From contig CAVRHR010000003.1 in NCBI GenBank assembly GCA_963721005.1, forward strand, positions 1,798,001-1,862,000: 64,000 nt of DNA, in the 5' to 3' direction. This DNA comes from VAZQ01 sp963721005. GTDB lineage: Bacteria; Pseudomonadota; Alphaproteobacteria; Rhizobiales; Xanthobacteraceae. This document shows positions 8,407-16,149 of the stretch, one piece after another. The notes beneath the pieces were generated by a model. The model did no database searches, was not told the origin of the DNA, and saw only the letters and a list, made by a program, of their open reading frames with translations. Made by a program: the position numbers and the translations under genes. The first letter of the stretch is position 1. Each line of letters begins with the position of its first letter.

Positions 8407-9672
8407 TCATGCCGGGATTGCGGCGAGCCGCGCCACCGGCTTCTCGACGATCGGCAGATTGATGATCGCCGAGAGGAAGCCGAACATCACGCCCAGCCAC
8501 CACACGATGTCGTAGGAGCCGGTGCGCTCATAGATGAAACCGCCGAGATAAACGCCCAGGAAGCCGCCGACCTGGTGGCTGAAGAACGCGATCCCGAACA
8601 GCATGGCGAGCCAGCGGGTGCCGAACATCACCGCCACCAGGCCCGACGTCGGCGGCACCGAGGACAGCCACAACAGGCCGGTCACCGCCCCATAGACCAG
8701 CGCCACGGTGGGGCTGGCCGGCAGGGTGACGAGGCCGATCACGGCGAGCGCGCGGCTGAAGTAGATGCAGGAGAGGATGTAGCGCTTGGGCACGCGGCTG
8801 CCGAGCCAGCCCGAGGTCATCGCCCCGATGATGTTGAACAGCCCGATGAGGCCGAGCGTCCAGCCGCCCACCTGGGCGGTCAAGCCGCGATCGATCAGAT
8901 AGGACGGCAGGTGAACGGTGACGAAGCCGAGCTGGAAACCGCAGGTGAAGAAGCCGAGCACCAAAAGCACGTAGGAGCGGTGCCGCAAGGCCTCCGCCAG
9001 CGCCTGCCGGTAGGTTTGGGCCGGCACTCCGCCGGCCAAACCAGCGCCGGCGCGCGCGGGCGCGGAGCGCGGGCGCGCCACCAGGAGGGTGAGCGGAATG
9101 ATCAGCAGCAACAGGCCGGCGAAAATCTCGAGCGCCGTCTGCCAACCATAGGCATCGATCAGGCCGACGCCGAGCGGCGAGAACAGGAACTGCCCGAACG
9201 AGCCGGCCGCGGTGCCGGCCCCGAACACCATCGAGCGCCAGCTTTCCGGCACCACCTTGGCGATCGAGGTGATGACCAGGTTGAACGAGCAGCCCGACAA
9301 CCCGAAGCCGACCAGCACGCCGGCCGACAGGTAGAGCATGGCGTGCGAAGTCGCCTGCGCCATGAGAAAGATGCCGAGCGCATAAAGGAGCGCGCCCACG
9401 ATGATGACCCGTTGCGCCCCGAAGCGATCCGCCAGCGCGCCGGCGAACGGCTGGGCGGCGCCGTAGAGCAGGCTCTGCATGGCGATCGCGAGCGCATAGA
9501 CATCGCGGCCCCAGCCATTGGCGGCGGACAGCGGGGTCAGGAAAAAGCCGAGCGCCGAGCGCGGCCCGAACGCCAGCATGGCGATGAGGCAGCCGCCCAG
9601 CACGATCACGACGGGGCTGCGCCAATCCGCTTTGGCGGCCAGGGACTGCTGCGCGGTCGACGGGCTGGTCAT
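8407..9672 (-). CDS. MFS transporter (paralogue 1)
   Basis: A 421-residue 12-helix major facilitator superfamily permease, likely an organic-anion transporter of the oxalate/formate-antiporter-like type. The start MTSPSTAQQ at 9672 agrees with the paralogue next door. The inter-helix motif between helices 2 and 3 (GALADRFGAQRV) is typical of MFS proteins. It is closely similar throughout to the following gene, with stretches such as HRSYVLLVLGFFTCGFQL nearly identical, so the pair is a tandem duplication. The substrate cannot be assigned. Confidence 0.85.
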   Translation of the reverse strand: MTSPSTAQQSLAAKADWRSPVVIVLGGCLIAMLAFGPRSALGFFLTPLSAANGWGRDVYALAIAMQSLLYGAAQPFAGALADRFGAQRVIIVGALLYALGIFLMAQATSHAMLYLSAGVLVGFGLSGCSFNLVITSIAKVVPESWRSMVFGAGTAAGSFGQFLFSPLGVGLIDAYGWQTALEIFAGLLLLIIPLTLLVARPRSAPARAGAGLAGGVPAQTYRQALAEALRHRSYVLLVLGFFTCGFQLGFVTVHLPSYLIDRGLTAQVGGWTLGLIGLFNIIGAMTSGWLGSRVPKRYILSCIYFSRALAVIGLVTLPASPTVALVYGAVTGLLWLSSVPPTSGLVAVMFGTRWLAMLFGIAFFSHQVGGFLGVYLGGFIYERTGSYDIVWWLGVMFGFLSAIINLPIVEKPVARLAAIPA

Positions 9673-9683
9673 CGGTATCTGTT

Positions 9684-10937
9684 TCAGGCGGGCAGGATTG
9701 CGAGGCGAGACACCGGCTTCTCCACGATCGGCAGATTGATCAGGCCCGAAAGCACGCCGAACAGGACCGAAAGCCACCAGATGGCGTCATAGGAGCCGGT
9801 GCGCTCGAACGCAAGGCCGCCGAGCAGCACGCCGAGAAAACCGCCGACCTGATGGCTGAAGAAGGCAAAGCCGTAGAGCATCCCGCCCCAGCGGTTGCCG
9901 AACATCACCGCCACCAGGGACGCGGTCGGCGGCACCGTCGAGAGCCACAACAGGCCCATCACGGCGCCGAACACGATCGAGCTCACGGTGCTCACCGGGA
10001 ACGCGATGAAGGCGAGCACCGCGGCGGCGCGCAGGAAATAGATCACCGACAGCAGATAGCGCTTGGGCATCCGGGTGCTCAGCCAACCGGCCGACAGCGA
10101 CCCCACGATGTTAAACAGCCCGATCACCCCGATGGTCCAGCCGCCAACTTCCGCGGAGAGGCCGCGATCGACCAGGTAGGCCGGCAGATGCACGGTGATG
10201 AAGGCGAGCTGGAAGCCGCAGGTGAAGAAGCCCAGCACCAGCAGCACATAGGAGCGATGCCCGAAGGCTTCCGCGAGCGCCTGCTTGAGCGACTGCGGCG
10301 CGGCCTTGCCGGCGCCGGGCGTCGAGCGCGGGGTTGCGAGCGCGAGCGAAAGCGGCAGCACCAGCAGCATGGCGGCGGCGAAGACCAGGAGCGCCGGCTG
10401 CCAGCCGAACGAATCGATCAACAGGCGCGCGAGCGGCGAGAACAGGAATTGCCCGAACGAGCCGGCCGCGGTCCCGGCGCCGAACGAGAGCGCGCGCCAC
10501 TCCTCCGGCACCAGCTTGCCGAACGCCGAGAGCACCAGATTGAACGAGCAGCCGGCGAGGCCGAAGCCGATCAGAACCCCGGCCGAGAGATCGAGCGTCA
10601 GCGGATCGGTGGCGTAGGCCATGATGGCAAGGCCGAGCCCATACATGATGGCGCCGGTGCATAGAACCCGCACGGTGCCGAAGCGATCCGCGATCGCGCC
10701 CGCGAACGGCTGGCCGACACCCCACAATAGATTCTGGATGGCGAACGCCATCGAGAACACGTCGCGGCCCCAGCCGTTGGCGAACGACAGCGGGGTGAGA
10801 AACTGGCCGGCCGCCGAGCGCGGCCCGAAGGTGAGGAGGCCGATCAGGCAGCCGCACAACACGATCACGGCGGGGGTGCGCCAGGACGCGGCCCCGGACG
10901 TGGCGGACTCCGGCGTGGTGGCGGCAGGCGCAGTCAT
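9684..10937 (-). CDS. MFS transporter (paralogue 2)
   Basis: A 417-residue 12-helix MFS permease, tandem paralogue of the neighbour at 8407-9672. The start at 10937 has GGGAG eight bases upstream and gives MTAPAATTPES; the open frame runs further upstream without support. It carries GAIADRFGTVRV in the helix 2-3 loop. The two genes are only 11 bp apart and share order and length, so they are probably co-transcribed, possibly with the acryloyl-CoA reductase. Functional divergence between the copies is possible but not visible. Confidence 0.85.
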   Translation of the reverse strand: MTAPAATTPESATSGAASWRTPAVIVLCGCLIGLLTFGPRSAAGQFLTPLSFANGWGRDVFSMAFAIQNLLWGVGQPFAGAIADRFGTVRVLCTGAIMYGLGLAIMAYATDPLTLDLSAGVLIGFGLAGCSFNLVLSAFGKLVPEEWRALSFGAGTAAGSFGQFLFSPLARLLIDSFGWQPALLVFAAAMLLVLPLSLALATPRSTPGAGKAAPQSLKQALAEAFGHRSYVLLVLGFFTCGFQLAFITVHLPAYLVDRGLSAEVGGWTIGVIGLFNIVGSLSAGWLSTRMPKRYLLSVIYFLRAAAVLAFIAFPVSTVSSIVFGAVMGLLWLSTVPPTASLVAVMFGNRWGGMLYGFAFFSHQVGGFLGVLLGGLAFERTGSYDAIWWLSVLFGVLSGLINLPIVEKPVSRLAILPA

Positions 10938-11202
10938 GAGGATTCTCCCGGGAGCGCGAACATAGGGCCTGCGTCGGCGCGGCCCAACCCGGTGCTTGGT
11001 CAGGGCCTGCATCCCCAAAACGCATGGCAGCCCGGGCGCGACCGAGGGCGGTAAGAATGTCTCAGGGGCTGGAAGGTGCCGGGGCGACGTGCTATATGTG
11101 ATTTGCTCGAAGTGAGAATAACTGTTCCGTTCGGGGCCCGCCAACAGGCGGAGCTTTTCGACCTCGATATACTCAAACGGAGCATAAAGCCCGGGGACCG
11201 CC

Positions 11203-12303
11203 ATGCCTATTCTGCAATCCTTTGGCCCATCGGCCGGAACGCCACCCGTTGCCCACCTGGGGCCGATCGCCGGCCAGGCGGCGCGGCGCCATGGCGTGCT
11301 GCCGATGCCCTCGCTCGAATGGAACGAGCAGGTGGCGCGCGAGACGGCGCCACTCTATGCGCGGGTGCAGAATGTGGTGCCCGCGGTCGAGTGGCCGTTC
11401 TTCGCCCCTTATGTCAAAGCCATCAACGCGCTCAAGAAGGAGCGCAACGCCGTCATCCTGGCGCACAATTACCAGACGCCGGAAATCTACAATTGCGTCG
11501 CCGACTTCGTCGGCGACAGCCTGCAGCTCGCCCGCGAAGCCAGCAAAGTCGACGCCGACATCATCGTGCAGTGCGGCGTGCACTTCATGGCCGAGACCTC
11601 CAAGATCCTCAATCCGGAGAAGACCGTGCTGATCCCCGACAGCCGGGCCGGCTGCTCGCTGGCGGCCTCGATCAGCGGGGCGGACGTGCGGCTCTTGCGC
11701 GAGAGATTTCCCGGCGTCCCGGTGGTGGCCTATGTGAACACCTCGGCTGACGTGAAGGCGGAGGTCGACATCTGCTGCACCTCGTCGAATGCGCTCGAGG
11801 TGGTGGAAAGCCTCGGCAGCGACCGGGTGATCTTCCTGCCGGACCAATACCTGGCGAGCTACGTCGCCAGCCAGACCAAGGTGAAGATCATCGCCTGGAA
11901 GGGCGCCTGCGAGGTCCATGAGCGCTTCACCGCCGACGAGCTGCGCCGCTACCGCGACGGAGATCCCGCGCTGCAGATCATCGCGCATCCGGAATGCCCG
12001 CCCGACGTGCTCGCCGAGGCCGACTATACCGGCTCGACCGCCGGCATGATCGACTGGGTGCGCAAGCACCGCCCCAGCCGCGTGATCATGGTCACCGAAT
12101 GCTCGATGGCCGACAACGTGCAGGCCGAGCTGCCCGACATCGAGTTCGTGCGGCCCTGCAATCTCTGCCCGCACATGAAGCGGATCACGCTGCCCAAGAT
12201 TCTCGACAGCCTCGTCTATCTCAAGGAGGAGGTGACGATCGATCCGGCGATCGCAGCGCGGGCGCGGCGCGCGGTCGAGCGGATGGTCAATCTCAAGAGC
12301 TGA
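11203..12303 (+). CDS. nadA: Quinolinate synthase
   Basis: A 366-residue cytoplasmic 4Fe-4S enzyme that condenses iminoaspartate and dihydroxyacetone phosphate to quinolinate in de novo NAD synthesis. The three cluster-ligand regions of NadA are present: QCGVHFMAETSKIL (Cys about 124), HPECPPDV (about 265) and RPCNLCPHMK (about 319-322). LAHNYQTPEIYN and DSRAGCSLAASI are further family hallmarks. It is followed by a small secreted-protein gene and then nadC; no nadB (aspartate oxidase) lies between them. The NrtR-like regulator upstream is a plausible controller. Confidence 0.95.
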   Translation: MPILQSFGPSAGTPPVAHLGPIAGQAARRHGVLPMPSLEWNEQVARETAPLYARVQNVVPAVEWPFFAPYVKAINALKKERNAVILAHNYQTPEIYNCVADFVGDSLQLAREASKVDADIIVQCGVHFMAETSKILNPEKTVLIPDSRAGCSLAASISGADVRLLRERFPGVPVVAYVNTSADVKAEVDICCTSSNALEVVESLGSDRVIFLPDQYLASYVASQTKVKIIAWKGACEVHERFTADELRRYRDGDPALQIIAHPECPPDVLAEADYTGSTAGMIDWVRKHRPSRVIMVTECSMADNVQAELPDIEFVRPCNLCPHMKRITLPKILDSLVYLKEEVTIDPAIAARARRAVERMVNLKS

Positions 12304-12424
12304 TCGGGTGGCTGCGGCGCATTCGACCTTCCGGTGATGGCCAACACATCGCCGGCGGGGCGTGCCGGATACCCTCCTGAACATCGAAGGCGATCCCCGC
12401 GCTTCGATTTAACAGGAGACGAAA

Positions 12425-12865
12425 ATGACCACGACCCTGAAGACCTTGTCCGCCCTCGCGCTGGTGATGGCGGCTTTGAGCGCAACCACCCTGGTGACCG
12501 CCGGCAGCGCGTCGGCGAACGGCTTTGGCCCCGGCCTGTTTGGCGGCGGACACGGCCCGGTGATCCCGCGCCAAACCATGCCGAACGGCAACAACGGCGG
12601 CGGCCACCTGATCTCGTGCGGGATCGGCCGCGGCTGCACCATCACCGGCGAGCCCTCGCGCGACCACGACGGCGATCGTGACCATGATCGCGATTACGGC
12701 CGCGATCGTTGGCACTTCCACGGCAGCTACTGGGGCTGGCGGTATCCGGTGGTCGCGCCGGTCTACGAAGCGCCCAGCTGCGTCTACGAGTACAAGTTCC
12801 GCACCGTCTTCGTGCCGGGCTTCGGCCTCAAGCGCGATCTCGTCAAGGTGTGCGGGGAGATCTGA
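12425..12865 (+). CDS. Small secreted Gly/His/Asp-rich protein, hypothetical
   Basis: A 146-residue exported protein starting at an ATG with AGGAG nine bases upstream. A signal peptide (MTTTLKTLSALALVMAALSA...SASAN) is followed by a Gly-rich stretch with two cysteines (SCGIGRGC) and a charged His/Asp/Arg-rich segment around residues 79-97 (DHDGDRDHDRDYGRD). The C-terminal Cys-Val-Tyr-Glu region ends in VKVCGEI. The middle segment could bind metal ions. It lies between nadA and nadC, where nadB often sits. I recognise no characterised family. Confidence 0.7.
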   Translation: MTTTLKTLSALALVMAALSATTLVTAGSASANGFGPGLFGGGHGPVIPRQTMPNGNNGGGHLISCGIGRGCTITGEPSRDHDGDRDHDRDYGRDRWHFHGSYWGWRYPVVAPVYEAPSCVYEYKFRTVFVPGFGLKRDLVKVCGEI

Positions 12866-12905
12866 TGCGCCCCGGCGCGAGGTCGAACGCATCTCCAGGA
12901 GAACC

Positions 12906-12937
12906 GAGGCCGCCCGGGCCGGGCGGCCTCGACCTTT
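12906..12937 (+). terminator. Intrinsic terminator after the small secreted-protein gene
   Basis: A near-perfect GC-rich inverted repeat (GAGGCCGCCCG / CGGGCGGCCTC) is followed by GACCTTTT. It lies 40 bases after the stop at 12865 and separates it from nadC. Confidence 0.75.
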
Positions 12938-13044
12938 TCGGCGTGTTGCGACGTTGCATGCGTGAGTCGCGCCACGCGACATTGACACAGGCGGCGCGAT
13001 CAGTACGGATGCGAGCAGGCCTTCCATAACTTCCGTGACCCGAC

Positions 13045-13917
13045 ATGTCGCCACAGCTGATCTGTCCTGACGCATTCCTGTCGCCGCTCGAGATCGATGC
13101 CGCGGTGATGCGTGCACTCGCCGAGGATCTCGGCCGCGCCGGCGACGTCACCTCGATCGCCACCATTCCGGAGGGGACGCAGGCGCGGGCCGTGGTGGTG
13201 GCACGCGCCGCCGGCGTCATCGCGGGCCTGCCGTTGGTGGCCGCGACGTTCCGCACCCTCGCCCCCGAGATCGAGATCGACGTCCGGCTGCGCGACGGCG
13301 TCAGCGTCGCGGCCAAGACCACGCTGATGCAGGTGTCGGGGCCGGCCCGTGCCGTGCTGGCAGCCGAGCGCACCGCGCTCAACCTGATCGGCCATCTGTC
13401 CGGGGTGGCGAGCACCACAAACGAATTCGTGCGCCGCGCCGCCGGCACCAAGCTGCGCATCTGCTGCACCCGCAAGACCACGCCGGGACTGCGGGCGCTG
13501 GAGAAATACGCCGTGCGCTGCGGTGGCGGCTTCAACCACCGCTTCGGTCTCGACGACGCCATGCTGATCAAGGACAACCACATCGCGGTGGCGGGTGGCA
13601 TCCGCGCCGTGCTGGAGCGCGCCCGCGGTGCCGCCGGCCATCTGGTCAAGATCGAGATCGAGGTCGACACCCTCGACCAGCTGCGCGAGGTGCTGGCCGT
13701 GGGGACCGCCGACGCGGTGGTGCTCGACAACATGGACACCGCCACGCTGCGCGAGGCGGTCGCGCTGGTCGCCGGCCGGCTGACGCTCGAAGCCTCCGGC
13801 GGCATCACCCTCGACACCATCGCGGCGATCGCGGCGACCGGCGTCGATTATGCGTCGTCCGGCTGGATCACCCATTCGGCGCCGAATCTCGACGTCGCGC
13901 TCGATATCGCGATGTGA
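13045..13917 (+). CDS. nadC: Nicotinate-nucleotide pyrophosphorylase (carboxylating)
   Basis: A 290-residue quinolinate phosphoribosyltransferase converting quinolinate and PRPP to nicotinate mononucleotide. Family landmarks are EDLGRAGDVTSIA near the N-terminus, AERTALNLIGHLSGVAS, RICCTRKTTPGLRALEKYAV and KDNHI with the catalytic lysines. The C-terminus has EASGGITLDTIAAIAATGVDYAS. The length is normal. The upstream terminator suggests that it is transcribed separately from nadA. Confidence 0.95.
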   Translation: MSPQLICPDAFLSPLEIDAAVMRALAEDLGRAGDVTSIATIPEGTQARAVVVARAAGVIAGLPLVAATFRTLAPEIEIDVRLRDGVSVAAKTTLMQVSGPARAVLAAERTALNLIGHLSGVASTTNEFVRRAAGTKLRICCTRKTTPGLRALEKYAVRCGGGFNHRFGLDDAMLIKDNHIAVAGGIRAVLERARGAAGHLVKIEIEVDTLDQLREVLAVGTADAVVLDNMDTATLREAVALVAGRLTLEASGGITLDTIAAIAATGVDYASSGWITHSAPNLDVALDIAM

Positions 13918-13931
13918 GGCTGGCGGAACGA

Positions 13932-14261
13932 TCAGGCGGCCCGAGGCCGGATATCGCGCTCGATGGTCTTGCCGTTCTCCCTGCGAGCCTTCGTCAGATC
14001 GTGCATCGCCTGCAGGTTCATCCAGAACTCGGCGCTGGTGTTAAAAAAGCGGGCGAGCCGCAACGCGGTATCTGCAGTCACTGAACGCTCGCCCTTGACG
14101 ATGGCACCGACGCGCGTGGCCGGCACGCGCAACGCCGTGGCGAGCGCGTTCACCGACATCCCGAGCGGGCTGAGAAATTCCTCGCCGAGCACCTCGCCCG
14201 GGTGAGTGGTCACACGATTGGGCATCGGCACCCGCTTAGTGGTAGTCGACAATTTCGACAT
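13932..14261 (-). CDS. higA: HigA-family antitoxin (XRE), orphan
   Basis: A 109-residue antitoxin of the HigA family. It has the family's HPGEVLGEEFLSPLGMS opening and an XRE helix-turn-helix (VNALATALRVPATRVGAIVKGERSVTADTALRLARFFNTSAEFWMNLQ). Normally it would bind and neutralise a RelE/HigB ribosome-dependent RNase and repress its own operon. Only the last codons of a HigB-like frame survive directly upstream, overlapping this start as in intact higBA operons. The start at 14261 is taken as the first ATG; MPNRVTTHPGEV 12 codons later is an alternative. Confidence 0.85.
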   Translation of the reverse strand: MSKLSTTTKRVPMPNRVTTHPGEVLGEEFLSPLGMSVNALATALRVPATRVGAIVKGERSVTADTALRLARFFNTSAEFWMNLQAMHDLTKARRENGKTIERDIRPRAA

Positions 14262-14310
14262 CGACCGGCCCCTCCTTGGTCCATGGTAATCCGATCGGAT
14301 ATCGATATCC
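14236..14310 (-). pseudogene. HigB/RelE-type toxin, C-terminal remnant
   Basis: On the minus strand, in the third frame, an open stretch of 24 codons ends in WTKEGPVDVEIVDYH and a stop at 14236-14238. This is the conserved tail of HigB toxins, and the overlap with the start of higA is the normal higBA arrangement. Upstream of 14310 the frame is closed, and the neighbouring SDR gene ends at 14331, so the catalytic part of the toxin is missing. I infer a truncated toxin; short indels in the degraded part may hide a little more of it. Confidence 0.6.
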
Positions 14311-14330
14311 CTATCATGCGTCCTTGCCGA

Positions 14331-15065
14331 TCAACCGGTCGAAAGTCGAAAATCGGCGTTCCAACCCAGCTCGGCCCGCGCCTTCTCGGTCGCCACATGC
14401 GCATTCGGCTCGGCGATGTTGTAGATGCCGGGGGTGCCGCGATCGACCGCGAGCAGCGCCGCGTAGGCGGCGGCGTCCACATGCAAGGGCACCGCGCTCC
14501 GCGACACGTCGGTGCCGGTTCCGGGCCCGTAGAGCTGGCCGTAGCGCAGGACGACGCCGGCCATGGGCGGTGCGTTCAACGTCCAATTTTCGAGCGCGGC
14601 CACGCCGCGGACGCTGACGGCACGGTCCCCTTTCGCATCGGCGTCGAGCGGATCGGTCTCCACATGCGGCTCCGGTCCAGGTGCGTAAATCCAGGCGATG
14701 CTTTGCGCAACCAGGCGACGCGCCCCGGCTGCGATCGCGGCTCGCACCAGATTTCGGGTGCCCTCGTCGCGAATGCGGGCGTTGCGCACGACCGCTTCGG
14801 CCATCAGGCTCGGATCGAGGCCCTTGGGCAGATCGGTCAATTGATGGATCACGGTGTCGGGGCGGACGGATGCGACCATGCGCGACAGCGCCGGCGCATC
14901 GAAGACATCCACCACCAGCGGATCAATCCCGAGCGCCCGCAACGCCGGCGCCTTCGCGGCCGAACGGGTGGTTCCGGCGACCTGATGACCGGCATCAAGC
15001 AGCAACGGCGCCAACCTTTGACCAATGGCGCCGGACGCACCGGCGAGCAAGATTCGTTGTCCCAT
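14331..15065 (-). CDS. NAD(P)-dependent epimerase/dehydratase (extended SDR)
   Basis: A 244-residue extended short-chain dehydrogenase/reductase. The Rossmann motif GASGAIGQRL lies at residues 9-18. The usual Tyr-x3-Lys is not evident where SIAWIYAPG occurs, a feature of atypical SDR proteins. It ends in GIYNIAEPNAHVATEKARAELGW, typical of epimerase-like members, but is shorter than the 300 or more residues of classical epimerases. It ends right at the HigB remnant. The substrate is unknown. Confidence 0.8.
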   Translation of the reverse strand: MGQRILLAGASGAIGQRLAPLLLDAGHQVAGTTRSAAKAPALRALGIDPLVVDVFDAPALSRMVASVRPDTVIHQLTDLPKGLDPSLMAEAVVRNARIRDEGTRNLVRAAIAAGARRLVAQSIAWIYAPGPEPHVETDPLDADAKGDRAVSVRGVAALENWTLNAPPMAGVVLRYGQLYGPGTGTDVSRSAVPLHVDAAAYAALLAVDRGTPGIYNIAEPNAHVATEKARAELGWNADFRLSTG

Positions 15066-15135
15066 GATCGGCGCAGATCTCGAGCATCGTTGCTGACGGC
15101 AACTCAGGCGCCTGCGCGCGCGGAGAACCCGCCCG

Positions 15136-15993
15136 TCACGGCTTGGCCTTCTTGAAGTACCTCAGATCGGGCGGCTCCTGGTCCTTCTTGGCCGGCATCA
15201 GGAAGCCTTCCGCGCTCAGGAAGTAGTTCTCGTTGCGGATGACGATCTGCGCGTTGTACTCGGTAATGTAATATTCGATCCAATCCGCCCGCAGGTCCGG
15301 GTTGTGCACGTATCGCTTGTCGACGGTCCACGGCCGCGTCAGCGCATGATCGATGGTGGTCATCTCGTCATGCATGATGCTCGGATCGCGCTTGTCGCGA
15401 TAGATGCGCTCCTTGAAGATCGACTGGTTGTCGAAATGCAGCGGCAGGCCGGCTTCGTCATAGGCGCGCGGTCCCTTGAAGCCGCGCGTCTCGACCTCGA
15501 GCACGTCGTAGCGGCCGTCGCCGTCCTCATCGATCCATCGGCCGATCGAGTAGCCCGAGAAGGTCGGCTCGATGTCTTTGGGCCAGTCGCGTCCGTCGGT
15601 GAAGATGCGGCGGAAATGGTCGTACATGCCGACCAGGATATAGGTCGCGTCCGGCGTGACCACGAACTCCATCGGAATGAATCCCATCATCATGTGCGGC
15701 ATGCCAGAGGCGCGGCCCGAGGTGGTGGGAAAATTGCCGAGTCCGCCCTTGGCCTGATCCGCGATGCTGGCCTCGAGGATCGCCTGATACTCGGGCGTCA
15801 GCGGCGCCTGCTGCCCCAAGCCCCACGGCTTGGTCTGATCGTGCGAAGGCTGCCCCGGCAGCCCACGCACGGCAAAGCGCGCCCACTGGCCCCGCCAATC
15901 GGGATATTTCGCGTCATCGGCCGCCCAAGCAGGGCCGATCATCAGCGCAACGGCCAATGCGACAAACGCCGCGATCCGGCTGCGGTCCGACAT
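15136..15993 (-). CDS. Secreted YPDW-type protein (paralogue 1), hypothetical
   Basis: A 285-residue exported protein: signal peptide of about 24 residues (ending PAWA), then a mature domain starting DDAKYPDWRGQW. Conserved blocks shared with the second copy at 22726-23577 include GLGQQAPLTPEYQ, IFTDGRDWPKDIEPTFSGYSIG, IMHDEMTTIDHALTRPWTV and a C-terminal MPAKKDQEPPDLRYFK. I know no experimentally defined function. Such genes often occur in multiple copies in Bradyrhizobium-like genomes. A lipocalin-like or beta-rich fold is possible but not demonstrated here. Confidence 0.75.
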   Translation of the reverse strand: MSDRSRIAAFVALAVALMIGPAWAADDAKYPDWRGQWARFAVRGLPGQPSHDQTKPWGLGQQAPLTPEYQAILEASIADQAKGGLGNFPTTSGRASGMPHMMMGFIPMEFVVTPDATYILVGMYDHFRRIFTDGRDWPKDIEPTFSGYSIGRWIDEDGDGRYDVLEVETRGFKGPRAYDEAGLPLHFDNQSIFKERIYRDKRDPSIMHDEMTTIDHALTRPWTVDKRYVHNPDLRADWIEYYITEYNAQIVIRNENYFLSAEGFLMPAKKDQEPPDLRYFKKAKP

Positions 15994-16149
15994 GAATACC
16001 TCCCTGGTGACGATCGTTTGTTTGTTTGCGGCTCGAGAGCACCCAGCCTCGCTGAACCAGGATACACCGCCGGTATTCCGTCGAAAAGGCGCCGCGACCG
16101 GACGGGCGCCGCGACCGAATCCGGCGTGATCCGGATGGGACCCGCGGTC

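Noticed and set aside
8251..9792. Open frame of 513 codons on the plus strand
   Set aside because: Antisense of the MFS and reductase genes, which have full motifs on the minus strand.
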